Below the pieces are notes generated by a model. The model saw only the letters and a list, made by a program, of their open reading frames with translations. It had not been told where the DNA came from and did not search any database. From contig CM057162.1 in assembly GCA_029962745.1 (NCBI GenBank), positions 15,165,397 to 15,229,396 on the forward strand: a stretch of DNA of 64,000 bases, in the 5' to 3' direction. This DNA comes from Echinometra lucunter. Lineage: Eukaryota; Echinodermata; Echinoidea; Camarodonta; Echinometridae. The position numbers and the translations under genes were made by a program. Positions 24,207 through 35,356 of this stretch are shown one piece after another (the first letter of the stretch is position 1; each line of letters opens with the position of its first letter).

Positions 24207-24275
<69 letters not shown>
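24207..24275. repeat. Compound CT / CTAT microsatellite
   Basis: About 17 CT units run directly into about 9 CTAT units. Confidence 0.95.
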
Positions 24276-24276
<1 letters not shown>

Positions 24277-25370
24277 CTACCTACCTACCTCTTGCTTAAT
24301 ATCCTTTCTCCTTGCCTCGATTCGTGGCATTCTTTTAAGAAGTTCCCATAACGCGTTAATATGACTTGTGAAGATATAAGGAATTTTTAAAATCCCGATT
24401 CCCTCTCAAAGAGCATATCTTTTACTGTCTTAATCATTGAATATTATTTATGATCATAATTTTGTACGGATGAAATAGAACAATAAATCCTCTCCAAAGA
24501 GGAAAGAAAAAGGGGAAAGTAGCGTCGTTTGATAAGTACTGAGGACCTTGTGATATGACCTCATCATCGACACACTGACACACAAATATCGTAAATTTAT
24601 TGGACATTATTAATTGGTTCTCTCTACAAGACAAAAAACACACGTTAAAACTGATAACAGGAAAACAACATTTAGCCAACCGACATTTTGACATAATAAT
24701 CTTTTTATAAAAAAAAATCGAAGAAAGGGGTGAGTTCCGTGGATGCAACATTCAGAAATATTTAGACAATTATTGATGTGATGATGGTTTCTAATACTTA
24801 TCCTGCAGCATCAGTTATTACTTTCAGAGTTGCTTTCGAATAGTGTTTTCTCCATAATTATGATCCTTAGTCATAACCTCAGCCTTGCCTCTAAACTGAC
24901 ATGATGTGAAATAGCAAAGATGGCAGCCTTAGGGAGTTCCCCGTTTCGTAATACGTTTACCATGGTTAATGATAGTTCAGTGGTCATCATGGTCCTGAGT
25001 CAAAAAGCTAGATAAATTGTTTACAGTTTTCACATGTACAGGGTGTATCAACTCATCAAAGAAAGGGTATCGTACAAAAAGAGGGTCTTGGAAATTAATT
25101 GCTTAGTTTCAATCATATCCCTTAATTCATCTTGGCGGTTACGGTTTCCTCACATTTTAGATATTGGAATGAATTTCAGAACTTGATAGTGAAAGTGCTG
25201 CATCTTCAAATAAGAATTCAAAACTTCTGAGGAAAAATTCATTCCATCTAAAATGGTCTAGCCAGTCACTCTGGTCATGTGAAAAGAAAGGTGACCTGCC
25301 TGTTGATAAGGACACACTAGCGCTTATGAAGGAAAAACACAGGAGTTGAGAGCATTATCTTTAGAGATAC

Positions 25371-25740
25371 TGAATTGAATTGAATTGAATTTATTTATTG
25401 TCATGCACAGTTAAAAAGGCATAAAAATCATTTTACGGTCTCACATTTGCAATTCACGATACAAAAACATATCATAAACTGATATTTACAAATAACTTTC
25501 AACATAACAAACTATATTGAGAGCCAGTAGGATGCCAAAACATGTTCTTTAAACAGAGTTAGGACCCCCCCCCCCCCCCACCCCGCTCCCAACAGACAAT
25601 ACATAATTTAAAGTTTAAATCATTACATGGCAATGTACAACAAGCAATTACATATAAATGGAACACAAACAGTCTACATCACAAAAACAAAGTTGAAGAA
25701 TAGGAATTACAGAATATATGAAGAAGGCTTATAATAGACT
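25371..25740 (-). mobile_element. Inverted LINE 3'-end relic with pentamer tail
   Basis: It starts with four copies of TGAAT followed by TTATTTATTGTCATGC. Read on the minus strand this is a 3' untranslated region ending in an ATTCA repeat, as in CR1/L2-type LINEs. The right boundary is uncertain. Confidence 0.45.
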
Positions 25741-26572
25741 CCGTAATATGGTTAAAGGTGCTACTAAATGACTCAAAAAGAGGCTATGGAAGGAATATTG
25801 CAGAAGCAGTGAAATTGTGAATCCGAAGAATTTTCGCAGTATGCACATTCCAAGATTAAAAAAAAAACAAGACTGGAGTGTCATCTCTCAGGAATTCACA
25901 GTCACCTTCCTCTGACCTCACTGAGACAGATAAAGAAAAGGCTGAAATTTTACTTTATTTTTTTCTACTATTGATACTGGTTGGCCCTCTGGTAATGTTC
26001 CTATCCCAATTCAGCTCAGTCTTGTTGAAGATATCTGTGAAATTGCAGTCACTGAAGATAAAGCCCTCTGCTTACTTTCCAAACTTGATGTTTGTTAGTT
26101 TCCGGGGCACAATTTTTTTTCATGAACCTTTGGGGCTTCAACATGAATATTCATGACTTGCGTCTTCGGAATAAGAGTACGCATACTTATTTTATTGAGT
26201 GTGACTGTGTGGCTTGACTGAGACGATGATTGATGAGCGTGCACGAGATCTGAGAGAGAGTGCATGGGCCAGATGAGTTTCACCCCCGGTTGCTGCGTAA
26301 AATTACTCCATATTGATTCATCGCTGGACTCTTTCAGAGTGTCATTTTTTAAAAACTTCAATACAGAAAGTGGTTCCTTGGCAGTGGAAATTTTCTGTTA
26401 TCGGTGCTGTTTCCAAGAAAGGTGATAGATCATTCACGTCAAACTATTGGCCCAATAGTCTTACATGTATTCGAAAATTCATTATTCGTGCATGATGGGA
26501 TTCTTGATTATATGATTTTAAACAAATCATTTAGTAACAAGCAATATTGTTTTTTTACCCGGTCGTTCAACA

Positions 26573-26785
26573 GGTGACGGGACATTTGCTCCTGCGATAA
26601 TTGTTCCTGTCTAAATTTCTCCGAAGACATAGGCTTAGGGTTAGAGTTGTGATGGGGTTTTGGTTCAGAATGATGTGAGGATAAGGATTAAGCTTACTGT
26701 TAAGTTTGGGGTTAGGTTTTATGTTTTACTGAAGCTTCCAATTTTTCATGTGAGCAATTGTCGTCGGAGCAAATGTCATGAAACC
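26573..26785. mobile_element. hAT-like MITE with GACATTTGCTCC subterminal motif (copy 1)
   Basis: Ends GGTGACGGGACATTTGCTCC and, inverted, GGAGCAAATGTCATGAAACC. The flanks CGTTCAAC(A) and CGTTCAGC are a near-perfect 8-bp duplication of LINE sequence. The centre is GGTTAGGGTT-like. 213 bp, no frame. Confidence 0.75.
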
Positions 26786-27549
26786 CGTTCAGCAATGCTC
26801 CAGTTGGTTAAGGTATTGACAAGTCATCTGGAGAAAAGTTGGTCAATATTTTATTGATGTCTTTTATTTGGATTTTATGAAGGCTTTTTAAGGTGCCCAA
26901 CGCCGTTTGCCTGCAAACTTAGGTTCGAAGATGTGGTGTAGCCCAAGCGAGTTGGTAGTTAACTGAATTGAAGCTTCCTTGTTGGAAGGAGACAACGGGT
27001 ATATGTGTGAATGGTGAATTTTCAAGTTGGGTGATAGTAAGTGAAATTTCCACAAGGTAATCATGAACATGTATGTCTTCAATTTTTCACAGATTTGCAT
27101 GGTATTTCACTGTAATCCTGAGAAGGCAAGAGCATTGCGAATGAACTTATGATGCAATTCATGTTATAGCTTTGCATGTTGAAATGATTGAAGTAAGTTC
27201 TCAGAAGATAAAGATAGTTATCTTGAAATGATTTCAAGCTATTTCCTACTTTCAACACGGGAAAAAATTTAGTACATGTACACGTAGGTAGAGGTAATAC
27301 TGTGGCTTCAACATGACTTGTGGAGGGTTTTGTCACAGTCATGGAAATCACAATGAGTCCCTACTATTTCATTTTTGACGATTTCATGTAGAATTACGCT
27401 CTCTGCACAACACTCTCTTAATTTTATGGTTATTAAGATTTGAAATATTTTTTTTAGCATTTCGTAGTATTTCCCGGTATTTCCCATTTTGTCAAAATCA
27501 GTTATGCGGTATTATACCGCATGGTATTTACCTGCCAACCCTGCGCCTT

Positions 27550-28321
27550 GGTTCCATGACATTTGCTCCGGCGACATTTGCTCCGCCGACAACTGCTCCG
27601 AAAATGACGACAAGTGCTCCGCGACAAGTGCTCCGCGACATATGCTCCGCCGACATTTGCTCCGCCGACAATTACTCCGCCGACAATTGCTCCGCCGACA
27701 ATTGCTCCGCCGACATTTGCTCCGCCGACATTTGCTCCGCCGACATTTGCTCCGCCGACATTTGCTCCGAAACGACGACATTTGCTCCGGCGACATTTGC
27801 TCCGCCGACATATGCTCCGCCGAATTAATTATAATCATCAATAAATTGATAATAATTCTACTCTGCTCCGACAATTGATAATGATTATGACAATTGCCTC
27901 GCCGCCAATTTCTCCACCGAAATGTTTTGGAAACCACGACACTTGAACCTTGCCCCCACGACACCATTTAGTGAATTTGAGGGCATGGCTTTATTATGTT
28001 TATCATTATATGTCACTCTAAATAAGAGTAATCATAGTAAATCAGAGTAGATCTCAAACTGCAAAGTAGTTTGCAAATACAGAAATACTGCGGTATGTCG
28101 GCGGAGCAAATGTCGGCGGAGCATATGTCGGCGGAGCAAATGTCGGCGGAGCAAATGTCGGCGGAGCAATTGTCGGCGGAGCAATTGTCGGCGGAGCAAA
28201 TGTCGGCGGAGCATATGTCGGCGGAGCATATGTCGCGGAGCACTTGTCGCGGAGCACTTGTCGTCATTTTCGGAGCAGTTGTCGGCGGAGCAAATGTCGC
28301 TGGAGCAAATGTCGTGTCACC
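27550..28321. mobile_element. hAT-like MITE with inverted 15-bp minisatellite arrays (copy 2)
   Basis: Starts GGTTCCATGACATTTGCTCC and ends with the inverted GGAGCAAATGTCGTGTCACC. A perfect TGCGCCTT direct repeat flanks it at 27542-27549 and 28322-28329. Each arm holds over a dozen tandem copies of a 15-bp unit (GCTCCGCCGACATTT or variants), about 27556-27825 in one orientation and 28096-28316 in the other, around a 270-bp centre. The ICSAD, FAPPT and AEQMS repeat frames are translations of the array and are not taken as genes. Confidence 0.85.
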
Positions 28322-28597
28322 TGCGCCTTATGCACAGAGATTACACCACTGAAAATCTCCACCTTGGCAGGAGAGCTCCGGGTGATGTGATCGAAACTTA
28401 CGAGCTTTTTAACAAATATGATTCAGAGACAGTACCAAATCTAGATGTGCAATCCAGAGATCAGACTAGAGGACATAGTTTAAAAAAAAAAACCTGTTTA
28501 TTCTCAAGACCAACACACAGAGATATAAAGATTCTTTTTATGTAAGAATATACGAAAACATGGAATAGTCTTCGTAATGAAGTTGTCACTGCCTCTA

Positions 28598-29473
28598 CAC
28601 TGTCAAAAAATCTTTTAAAATTACTCAATAAAATTCAGGAAAAATTTGCCTTAATTTTCATAAGTATGTTTAACTGGGAATTTTCAATAGAATTTACTTA
28701 TTTTGCTTAATATGTTTTTACTCTATCAAATGGAGTTCCTTTAACGTAAATAATGTAGTAAGTTTTGTAATCATGACAGATTACATTTAAAAACAAAAAA
28801 TTTATGACATAATCAAACACAAACGTCAATTGGATCCCTATCTTGCACTGTTCCAACTTACGTTTAAACACACCATCACCAACAAAACTATTATGTGCGT
28901 TTTAATTTGGCACACAATTAAAGGTTCCAAATTTTATATGTACTTGATCGTAGTATCTTACAAAGAAAATTGGTGAAAATTTTCCTGAAATATCAAGTTT
29001 TGATTTGCTTTGAATAGATTGGCAATTCAAAATTGTCTAATCTTTGCTTAAATTAATTTCAAAATATCTTACACTCCTTAAATTTTCAGCTAACCACAAA
29101 ACTGAATTGTTTTATTAAAAAGGAGATTCATTTGTCCTTCATGAATATTCATGAATTAAATAAATACATAATAACGCACTTCATCAGTATTTACTTAGGA
29201 AAAATAAGTACAATCAACACAAATTGTTTTGAGTAATACATATAATTTCTAAATTTGAGTTAACATTACTAAATTCATTCAAGTTCAAATTACTTGACTT
29301 TTCTTGTATCAAATTTTACTTTAAGATTTCACGTATATTCAGATAAATAGAAAGTTTGAGTAATTAAAACTTAAATCGAGTGCGTAAGGAGCAAGACTTA
29401 TGTTTTTAAGAAAATTCTACTTGGGGGAAAATGAGTAAAAAAATTACCAATGGGCATATTAATTTTTACAGTG
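28598..29473. mobile_element. Possible foldback element with CACTGT ends
   Basis: Begins near ACACTGTCAAAAAATC and ends TTTTTACAGTGT. The flanking AAATTACTCA and TTTTTACTCATTTTC on the two arms match in inverted orientation. It abuts the LINE RT C-terminus. The interior is AT-rich without frames. The left boundary overlaps LINE sequence, so its limits are uncertain. Confidence 0.45.
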
Positions 29474-31205
29474 TGGTATATAGAAATTTGAAGTTGCTAT
29501 AGATAGATGCGTGAAGAATATGCCTATAAAATACGACTATGAATGCCTTGTAAATGGAAGCGAGCCGGCCATCTTGAAGAGGAAGAATCTAGAACTGAAT
29601 ACATAGGCCTACATAATATGCCTGCGTTCAGAATCTTCCCTATAGGTATCCCTAGGTATAAATGCGTTTGCACAAGGAAAGATTTTCTCACAACGACGAG
29701 GAAATAGTTGACTTTATCCAAGATAAACAACATTTCTGAGAAAGACCAGCTTGTTCTGACAATAAAAATTCTTCTCCGAACTACCCATTTCAAACTGAAG
29801 TATATTAGTATCACTTTTGCGAATAACAAGGAAATAGGAAGAGCTCAAGGGTATAACGGTATTTTCATTATCTAAAGGGGTTTTATCTAAAGTAGAGTTG
29901 TGGGTAGTTTCTGTCTAATACCTCTTTATTCATAACCATAAGTTTCTCTGTCATCTTGGGAAAATATTGCTTGTTTGCTTGTTGTTGTTATTTTTTTACT
30001 TTATGCATGTTAGCCTCTTGCAGGAATGAAGCAAGGTGGCCAGTGCTGGGAAATCCCCTTTTCTTGCTTGTAGGGCATATAAAGCTGGACTATCCAACAG
30101 TTTTATATGTCAAGATCCATCACAGATAAATTGTTATGTAACACAGAGCACTACTGTTACAATAATGTGCATTGTGTTTACACTGGACTTTGATTTTTCG
30201 ACAAATAAAAGGGAGTATGTATAGGTGATGGGGGGGGGGGGGGGGGGGCTAAGGTGGTAATGGTGGTGAGTGCGATGACGGTAGTGGTGTAAGCGGCGGC
30301 GGTGATGGTAATTAATGGTGGTAGTGGTGTTGGTGGCGATGGTAACTGTGGTAGTAATGTTTGCGTAGGTGGTGGTTGTGGTGGTGGTGGTGGTGATGGC
30401 TGTGGTGTTGATGGCGTGGTGGTTGTAGCGATGGGTGTCGTGACGGTGACGATGGGTGTGGTGGAGGTGGTGGTGATGGTGATGGTGATCATGGAGATGA
30501 TGGTAGGAGTGGGTGTGGTGGCAGTGGTGATGATGTCGTTATGTGGTAGTGGTTGCACTTTAGTTGGTAGAGTAGGGGGTGTGTGATTAATGTCCTTACC
30601 GCCTTTTTTCTCTCTTTCTCTCTCTCTCTTTATTTCCTTCTTTCGCCTGCGTTTAAGAAAAAAATTGACTGAAGAAAAAATCAAAATAGAGAGATAATTA
30701 ATCAGTAAACATGCTTAATTTGACCTTGAATGAGAGCAATGCTTAGCAATTAATCCGTACATCTTCTCATCAGTGAAAAGTCAATATAATCATGTACACA
30801 GGATTAACCATTGGACCTTGGAAATAATTCTTTAGAGTTCCGCCTTTTCGATGAGCAGGTAATTTGAGACAGATTGCTCTTAACATTATATGCACTTCCT
30901 CCAGCTGCTTCGGTTCTTGATGGAATTGGATTCATAAATTGGCTTATACCGGTTCTGTTCCCGGAAGAAAGTGTCCCGACCCTGGCACGAAACATTTCCT
31001 TTGAACATGTGGAAGGTGCAGTTGAATTGTCCGAAGTAAACTACGTTGCACATACAGTTCCTGGGACAAGTCATAAAAAGCAGTGTTTACATGATTCATC
31101 ATATTAAGGGAATATTTTACGTCTTATGGAGATCCGCATTGCAATCGATTTGGTGCTATGCCAATTTCGTAAGATATTGTTCGCAGAAGAAGTCATTTGT
31201 TAAAT
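29474..31205. other. Intergenic stretch upstream of gene B
   Basis: Apart from the GGT-rich repeat I see no domain, RNA gene or repeat family here. The gene B promoter should lie in this interval. No core promoter element is convincing. Confidence 0.5.
30220..30600. repeat. GGT/GAT-rich imperfect trinucleotide repeat
   Basis: Irregular GGT, GAT and GTG triplets for about 370 bp after a G18 run. It gives Gly/Val frames on one strand and Pro/Thr/Ile frames on the other, neither with domain character. Confidence 0.85.
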
Positions 31206-31260
31206 ATGTACGGCTGCAACTGGTTTCTCGTTTTACTTATAGCCATTGCACAGAGTTCTG
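31206..31260 (+). CDS. Gene B exon 1: signal peptide
   Basis: ATG at 31206 gives [18 protein letters not shown], a plausible signal peptide, and ends at G|gtaag in phase 1. Position and structure match gene A exon 1. Confidence 0.7.
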
Positions 31261-32527
31261 GTAAGTATCGACGAAGTTTCTTTAACATTTGAAGTACTCA
31301 TTTCATCGATAGTCTTTGATTCTTTTTTTTTCATGAGGGGGTATCCCTATATTAGACTTGCTTTTAGATAAGAGCTTGGTACGTATATTGCTATATAGAA
31401 ACTATTTATCGTTTAAAAATTCCGTCTCATATTCTGAACTTTGTGGTAAACCAGCTCCAGGCACAGGTGGCACTGAACTTAACTTCTCTTATTATTTTAA
31501 GTTAATTAGGTATTTGGGGGAGGAGCTAGAATTAGAAAAAGAAGGTTTGATATTTGTTATCAATTTTTTAAAAGGATGGTGCTTCCATTACTTCAACACC
31601 ACTCAAAGACTAATATCTTAATTATTATTTTTATTAAATTGAAGATGTGACTGCTAGCTGCAATCCACCAGATCCACCCTGCTATAATTGCACGTCGGAC
31701 CCGCCGTTAGAAACCGTAGACTCTTTGCCATTCAATTCTTACCTGACATGGACATGCAACGATGGATTCATCATGCAGGGTGGTGGGGACAGGGTTGTTT
31801 GGGTGTGTGCAGTTAATGACACGTGGCTTGGTGACACACCTAATTGTACGGGTAATGTATCATAGCATTAGTATACTATACAGTAATAGATACATTGTTG
31901 GTAAATAACATGGTGGTAATGATAATATTATAATATTGTTTGCCCAGGATAATGCCAAAGTATTAATATTACTCATCCTGTAGGCCTACGAATTATATTT
32001 CCCCAGCGTTGTCAGGTACTCATTTTGTGAAACTTGGTCGAGAAAGGACCATAGAATACACTTAGGTATTTTACGATAGTCTAAATGATGACCTTTCTTT
32101 TACTAAGAGAAATCTATTTTCATTTCTATCTTACTATGTTCAGAAATCATCTGTTCCAGTCCTCCTATCCCAGCAAATGGTTTCATCAGTCCCCTCCCAA
32201 TCTACAGGCCGGGTGACTCTATCAAGTATTCTTGTAATTCGACTTATGATTTTAAAGGCAATATGGAAACGAGTACTTGCTTGCCAAATGGAAGTTGGAC
32301 GAATCATGAAGTTTTTTGCAAAAGTAAGCGTTTACAATTTAGAAGCATTATTTAAGGCCTTGTTTTAGGCCTCCTTCAATCATGCCAATATAAGTTAAAT
32401 ACTTATATTCTACTTGTGACACTGTTAGGTAAGAAGTAGACAACTTTATAGATATGTTAAGTTTCTTTCCAACCGGTTGAAGTACATCGTTGATAATGAA
32501 TATTGTAGCACAATAATAAATATAACA

Positions 32528-32576
<49 letters not shown>

Positions 32577-35320
32577 TAATAATATAATGATGATAATAAT
32601 GATAATTATAATAATAATAATCATCATCATCATCATCATCATAATCATAATGATAGTAGTAGTAATAATAATAATAATAATGATAATAATGATAATAATA
32701 ACAGAGGCTAACCTCGAGATGGCTAATATCAAAGGAGCACGTTGTCACCTGAAAGAGAATTTTCCCCATTTCATAATGGCTGAAAGCACGTTTGAAATAA
32801 TGAGGAAAAACTTCCCAGTGACAACGTGCTCCCCCCCCCCCCGGGTTAACTACTAAATGATTATGGGTCAATTGTACATGTATATTCATTCGTTTTAGTT
32901 TAAACGTTATACAGTTCAACTACAATTTTGATAAAATTTAGACTTCCCAAATAAACGTTACGATTTCATTTCAGAGTCATTTATCATCACGAAGATTTCC
33001 ATTTCCTTGTATTCATTGTATTCTTGCTTTTATTCCGTTTTTAACATTTTCTTACATAAATTACTCTCGATAGTTTCAGTTTTAGGAACTATGCATTACT
33101 TTGAGAAAACATAAATCAGTCCTTATCATTAACAAGTATGCTTGTACAAATTATAAGGACTGATTTATGTTTCCACTAAAGGTTCCATAATTAAAAGAAA
33201 AGTTACCTAAAGTAATGCATACTTCCTAAAACTGAAACTTCCATAACACACTCTTCCATAATTTAATGTACCTCTAACATCATTTAAATGTAGGAAACAC
33301 CAGCTCACCCAATTATTTCATGTATTTCATGACAGAAACAGCTCAGAAGAATGGACTGGCTAGTTTAGATGAAAAAAATTACAATTATGCATGGCTCAGG
33401 TTTGCCAGTAATTTTTCAGACCATCTACAGCTCTTTGCTACCGAAATGCAATCATTCAGCTCACCTGAAAATTAAGAATTAATTGATTTTCAGTCATTCT
33501 TTGGAATCCATAGTAGTCGTACAAGGGCCATCTTATCAGCCGATGTCATTATCTCATTTTTCAAAGTCCGGTGTTCTGATGACCAAAATTTTTACCCGGA
33601 TGGAAATGCATGTTTCGAGGTATGTTTCTAATTACCGAATGTTACATATTTGTGTTACCTAATTATTCAAAATGGATGTTACTGACATGTTTAGATAATC
33701 ACCCCAAATACGATTTTTTTTTCATAACTGTGCGTGAATATTTTAGTTAGCAGGTGGCCCATTCACTTTTTGTTCTCGCTCTCTCTTTATACCGAGACAG
33801 AAATTGCAATTGATGTATATTGCCTAGTGTTATACAAGTTTTTTTTAATCTGCTAAGTTTGGTTACTTTAACAGGGTGACGATAATATTTGCTATTCTGG
33901 TATATAAATGACGCAAATGCTCACCATTTCTTTCTTTTTAATCGTCCCATCCTCGGCCTTGCTCCAGTTTCCTTCATGATTATAATAACCTTAGATGTCT
34001 GTGATGATATTCTTGAATTTAATTTACTTTAATTACTTCATCATGTCTTTTGCGAGGTACAATCTGATAGACCTAAGGGCCGATTGGCCTAATATCCTAT
34101 AGACCGAAGGGCCCATGGACCGACAGTTTTTAATCCTGTTCTTGGTTTAATTTCTTAAAGTACACTTCTGATGTCTTCTTAAATGTAAGTCCTTCCGTCT
34201 ATCTGCCTTTCACTCTATGGGGATCCCCCCCCCCCCCCCACCCCCTTTGTCATCTCTAACACAAGCTCTACTTTTCAGGTGTTCGCCGCCTTCTTTGTAG
34301 CATGAAACTTTTAGTAAATGTTACTGCCTCGGAATTAATCAAATATTTCAATTCCATTTTTAAAAAGGTACCAGAAAGCGAACGTACGTGGGACCAGGCC
34401 AGAGACTTGTGCAGAAATAATGGAGGTTTTCTGGCTGTTGTGAAAGATGACAACACGCAGAATTTTCTCCGAAATAACCTTGACATTGCGAAAGAACTTT
34501 GGATCGGTGGACAGGCTGGGCGACATTGGAAGTGGGAGAGCGGTAATGTGCAAAATGAATCCTAAAAAGTTGTCATTTCTTGTGCGAATTAATGTGCTTA
34601 TATAAAGAATTGTTCAGACGCGCTGCAAAGTGATTCAAATGAAAAACTGCAATAGTTTCCCTTTTTTAATTTCGAATACACAATTGTTATGACATTGTTT
34701 TATTTGTGAAGCGGTGGATGTGGTTTCTGTTCTCTCTCTTTTTATTTCTCTTTCTTTCACTCACTTTTGTATTCAATTTGCACATAGAATATTCTATATA
34801 TTTTCGATATCGCCTCATGGAATCAAGCCACTTATAACTGTCAATATCATATCGTGCCAAATTATCTCCCTACCATATCGTATAGAAAAAGGTGATAAAA
34901 AGTAATTTGAATTCACAGCTGTTACATCTCTAATTTTGTAATGGTTCGGATGTTCAATGTATTTTCATCGTTCGATGCTCAATCATTACCAGTTATGATT
35001 ATTCTGAAAATAAAGATTGTATAAAATCTTGCATGTGACTTTATATCTTATAAGATATCCCACCTGTAGAGGAGTGCTAGCTTCTTACTTACAAGCATCA
35101 GAGATATTATATCTTAGAGGTTATCGGTAGAGAAAAAAATCGCTCGCACATGTCAAAGAGGATTGGACATTCATTTTGGTATAGCATACATTTGTTAAAT
35201 TATTGATCTCTATGCAGATAGGCGATATACATTATAAACCGATTGTTTTGGAATGACGAGGAGCCAATTGGATATTCATTGCGTAGCATATGTAAAATTA
35301 TGTTTTTCTCACTTTCTCTT

Positions 35321-35356
<36 letters not shown>

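Larger units (their letters stand above)
25780..28600 (+). pseudogene. CR1/L2-like LINE reverse transcriptase, broken by two insertions
   Basis: Pieces of one LINE RT frame occur in order with many stops and frameshifts. 25870-25990 has DLTETDKEKAEIL. 26360-26475 has VPWQWKFSVIGAVSKKGDR and SNYWPNSLT, close to the RT motif of WK and PI-x-KKG and NYRP-x-SLT. 26530-26572 has NKQYCFFTRSF. 26786-27060 resumes with RSAMLQL, a GFYEGF-like DF-x-KAF region and VNGEFSSWV. 28330-28600 has GDVIETYELF, TRGHSL and TWNSLRNEVVTAS, typical of the RT C-terminus. Insertions at 26573-26785 and 27550-28321 separate the pieces. No intact catalytic YADD was found. Confidence 0.75.

Noticed and set aside
27550..28321. 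CRISPR array
   Set aside because: The units are 15 bp, contiguous and without unique spacers, in an animal genome and inside a transposon.
27489..28352. Long repetitive open frames (ICSAD, FAPPT, AEQMS repeats) on both strands
   Set aside because: They are translations of the 15-bp array of a transposon. All frames stay open because the unit is a multiple of three and lacks stop codons.
30178..30684. 168-aa Pro/Thr-rich minus-strand frame
   Set aside because: It is produced by the GGT/GAT-rich repeat. It has no signal, domain or splice context.
32446..32919. Open frame of 157 aa on the minus strand rich in Tyr, Asp and Ile
   Set aside because: It crosses an AAT/ATG trinucleotide repeat and a MITE. 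No domain, and the composition explains the lack of stops.
34279..34367. Upstream in-frame extension of gene B exon 5 (from the TTTTCAG acceptor)
   Set aside because: It gives [11 protein letters not shown]..., which does not fit a CTLD. Joining 33619 to 34368 restores the cysteine and strand pattern and keeps the frame.
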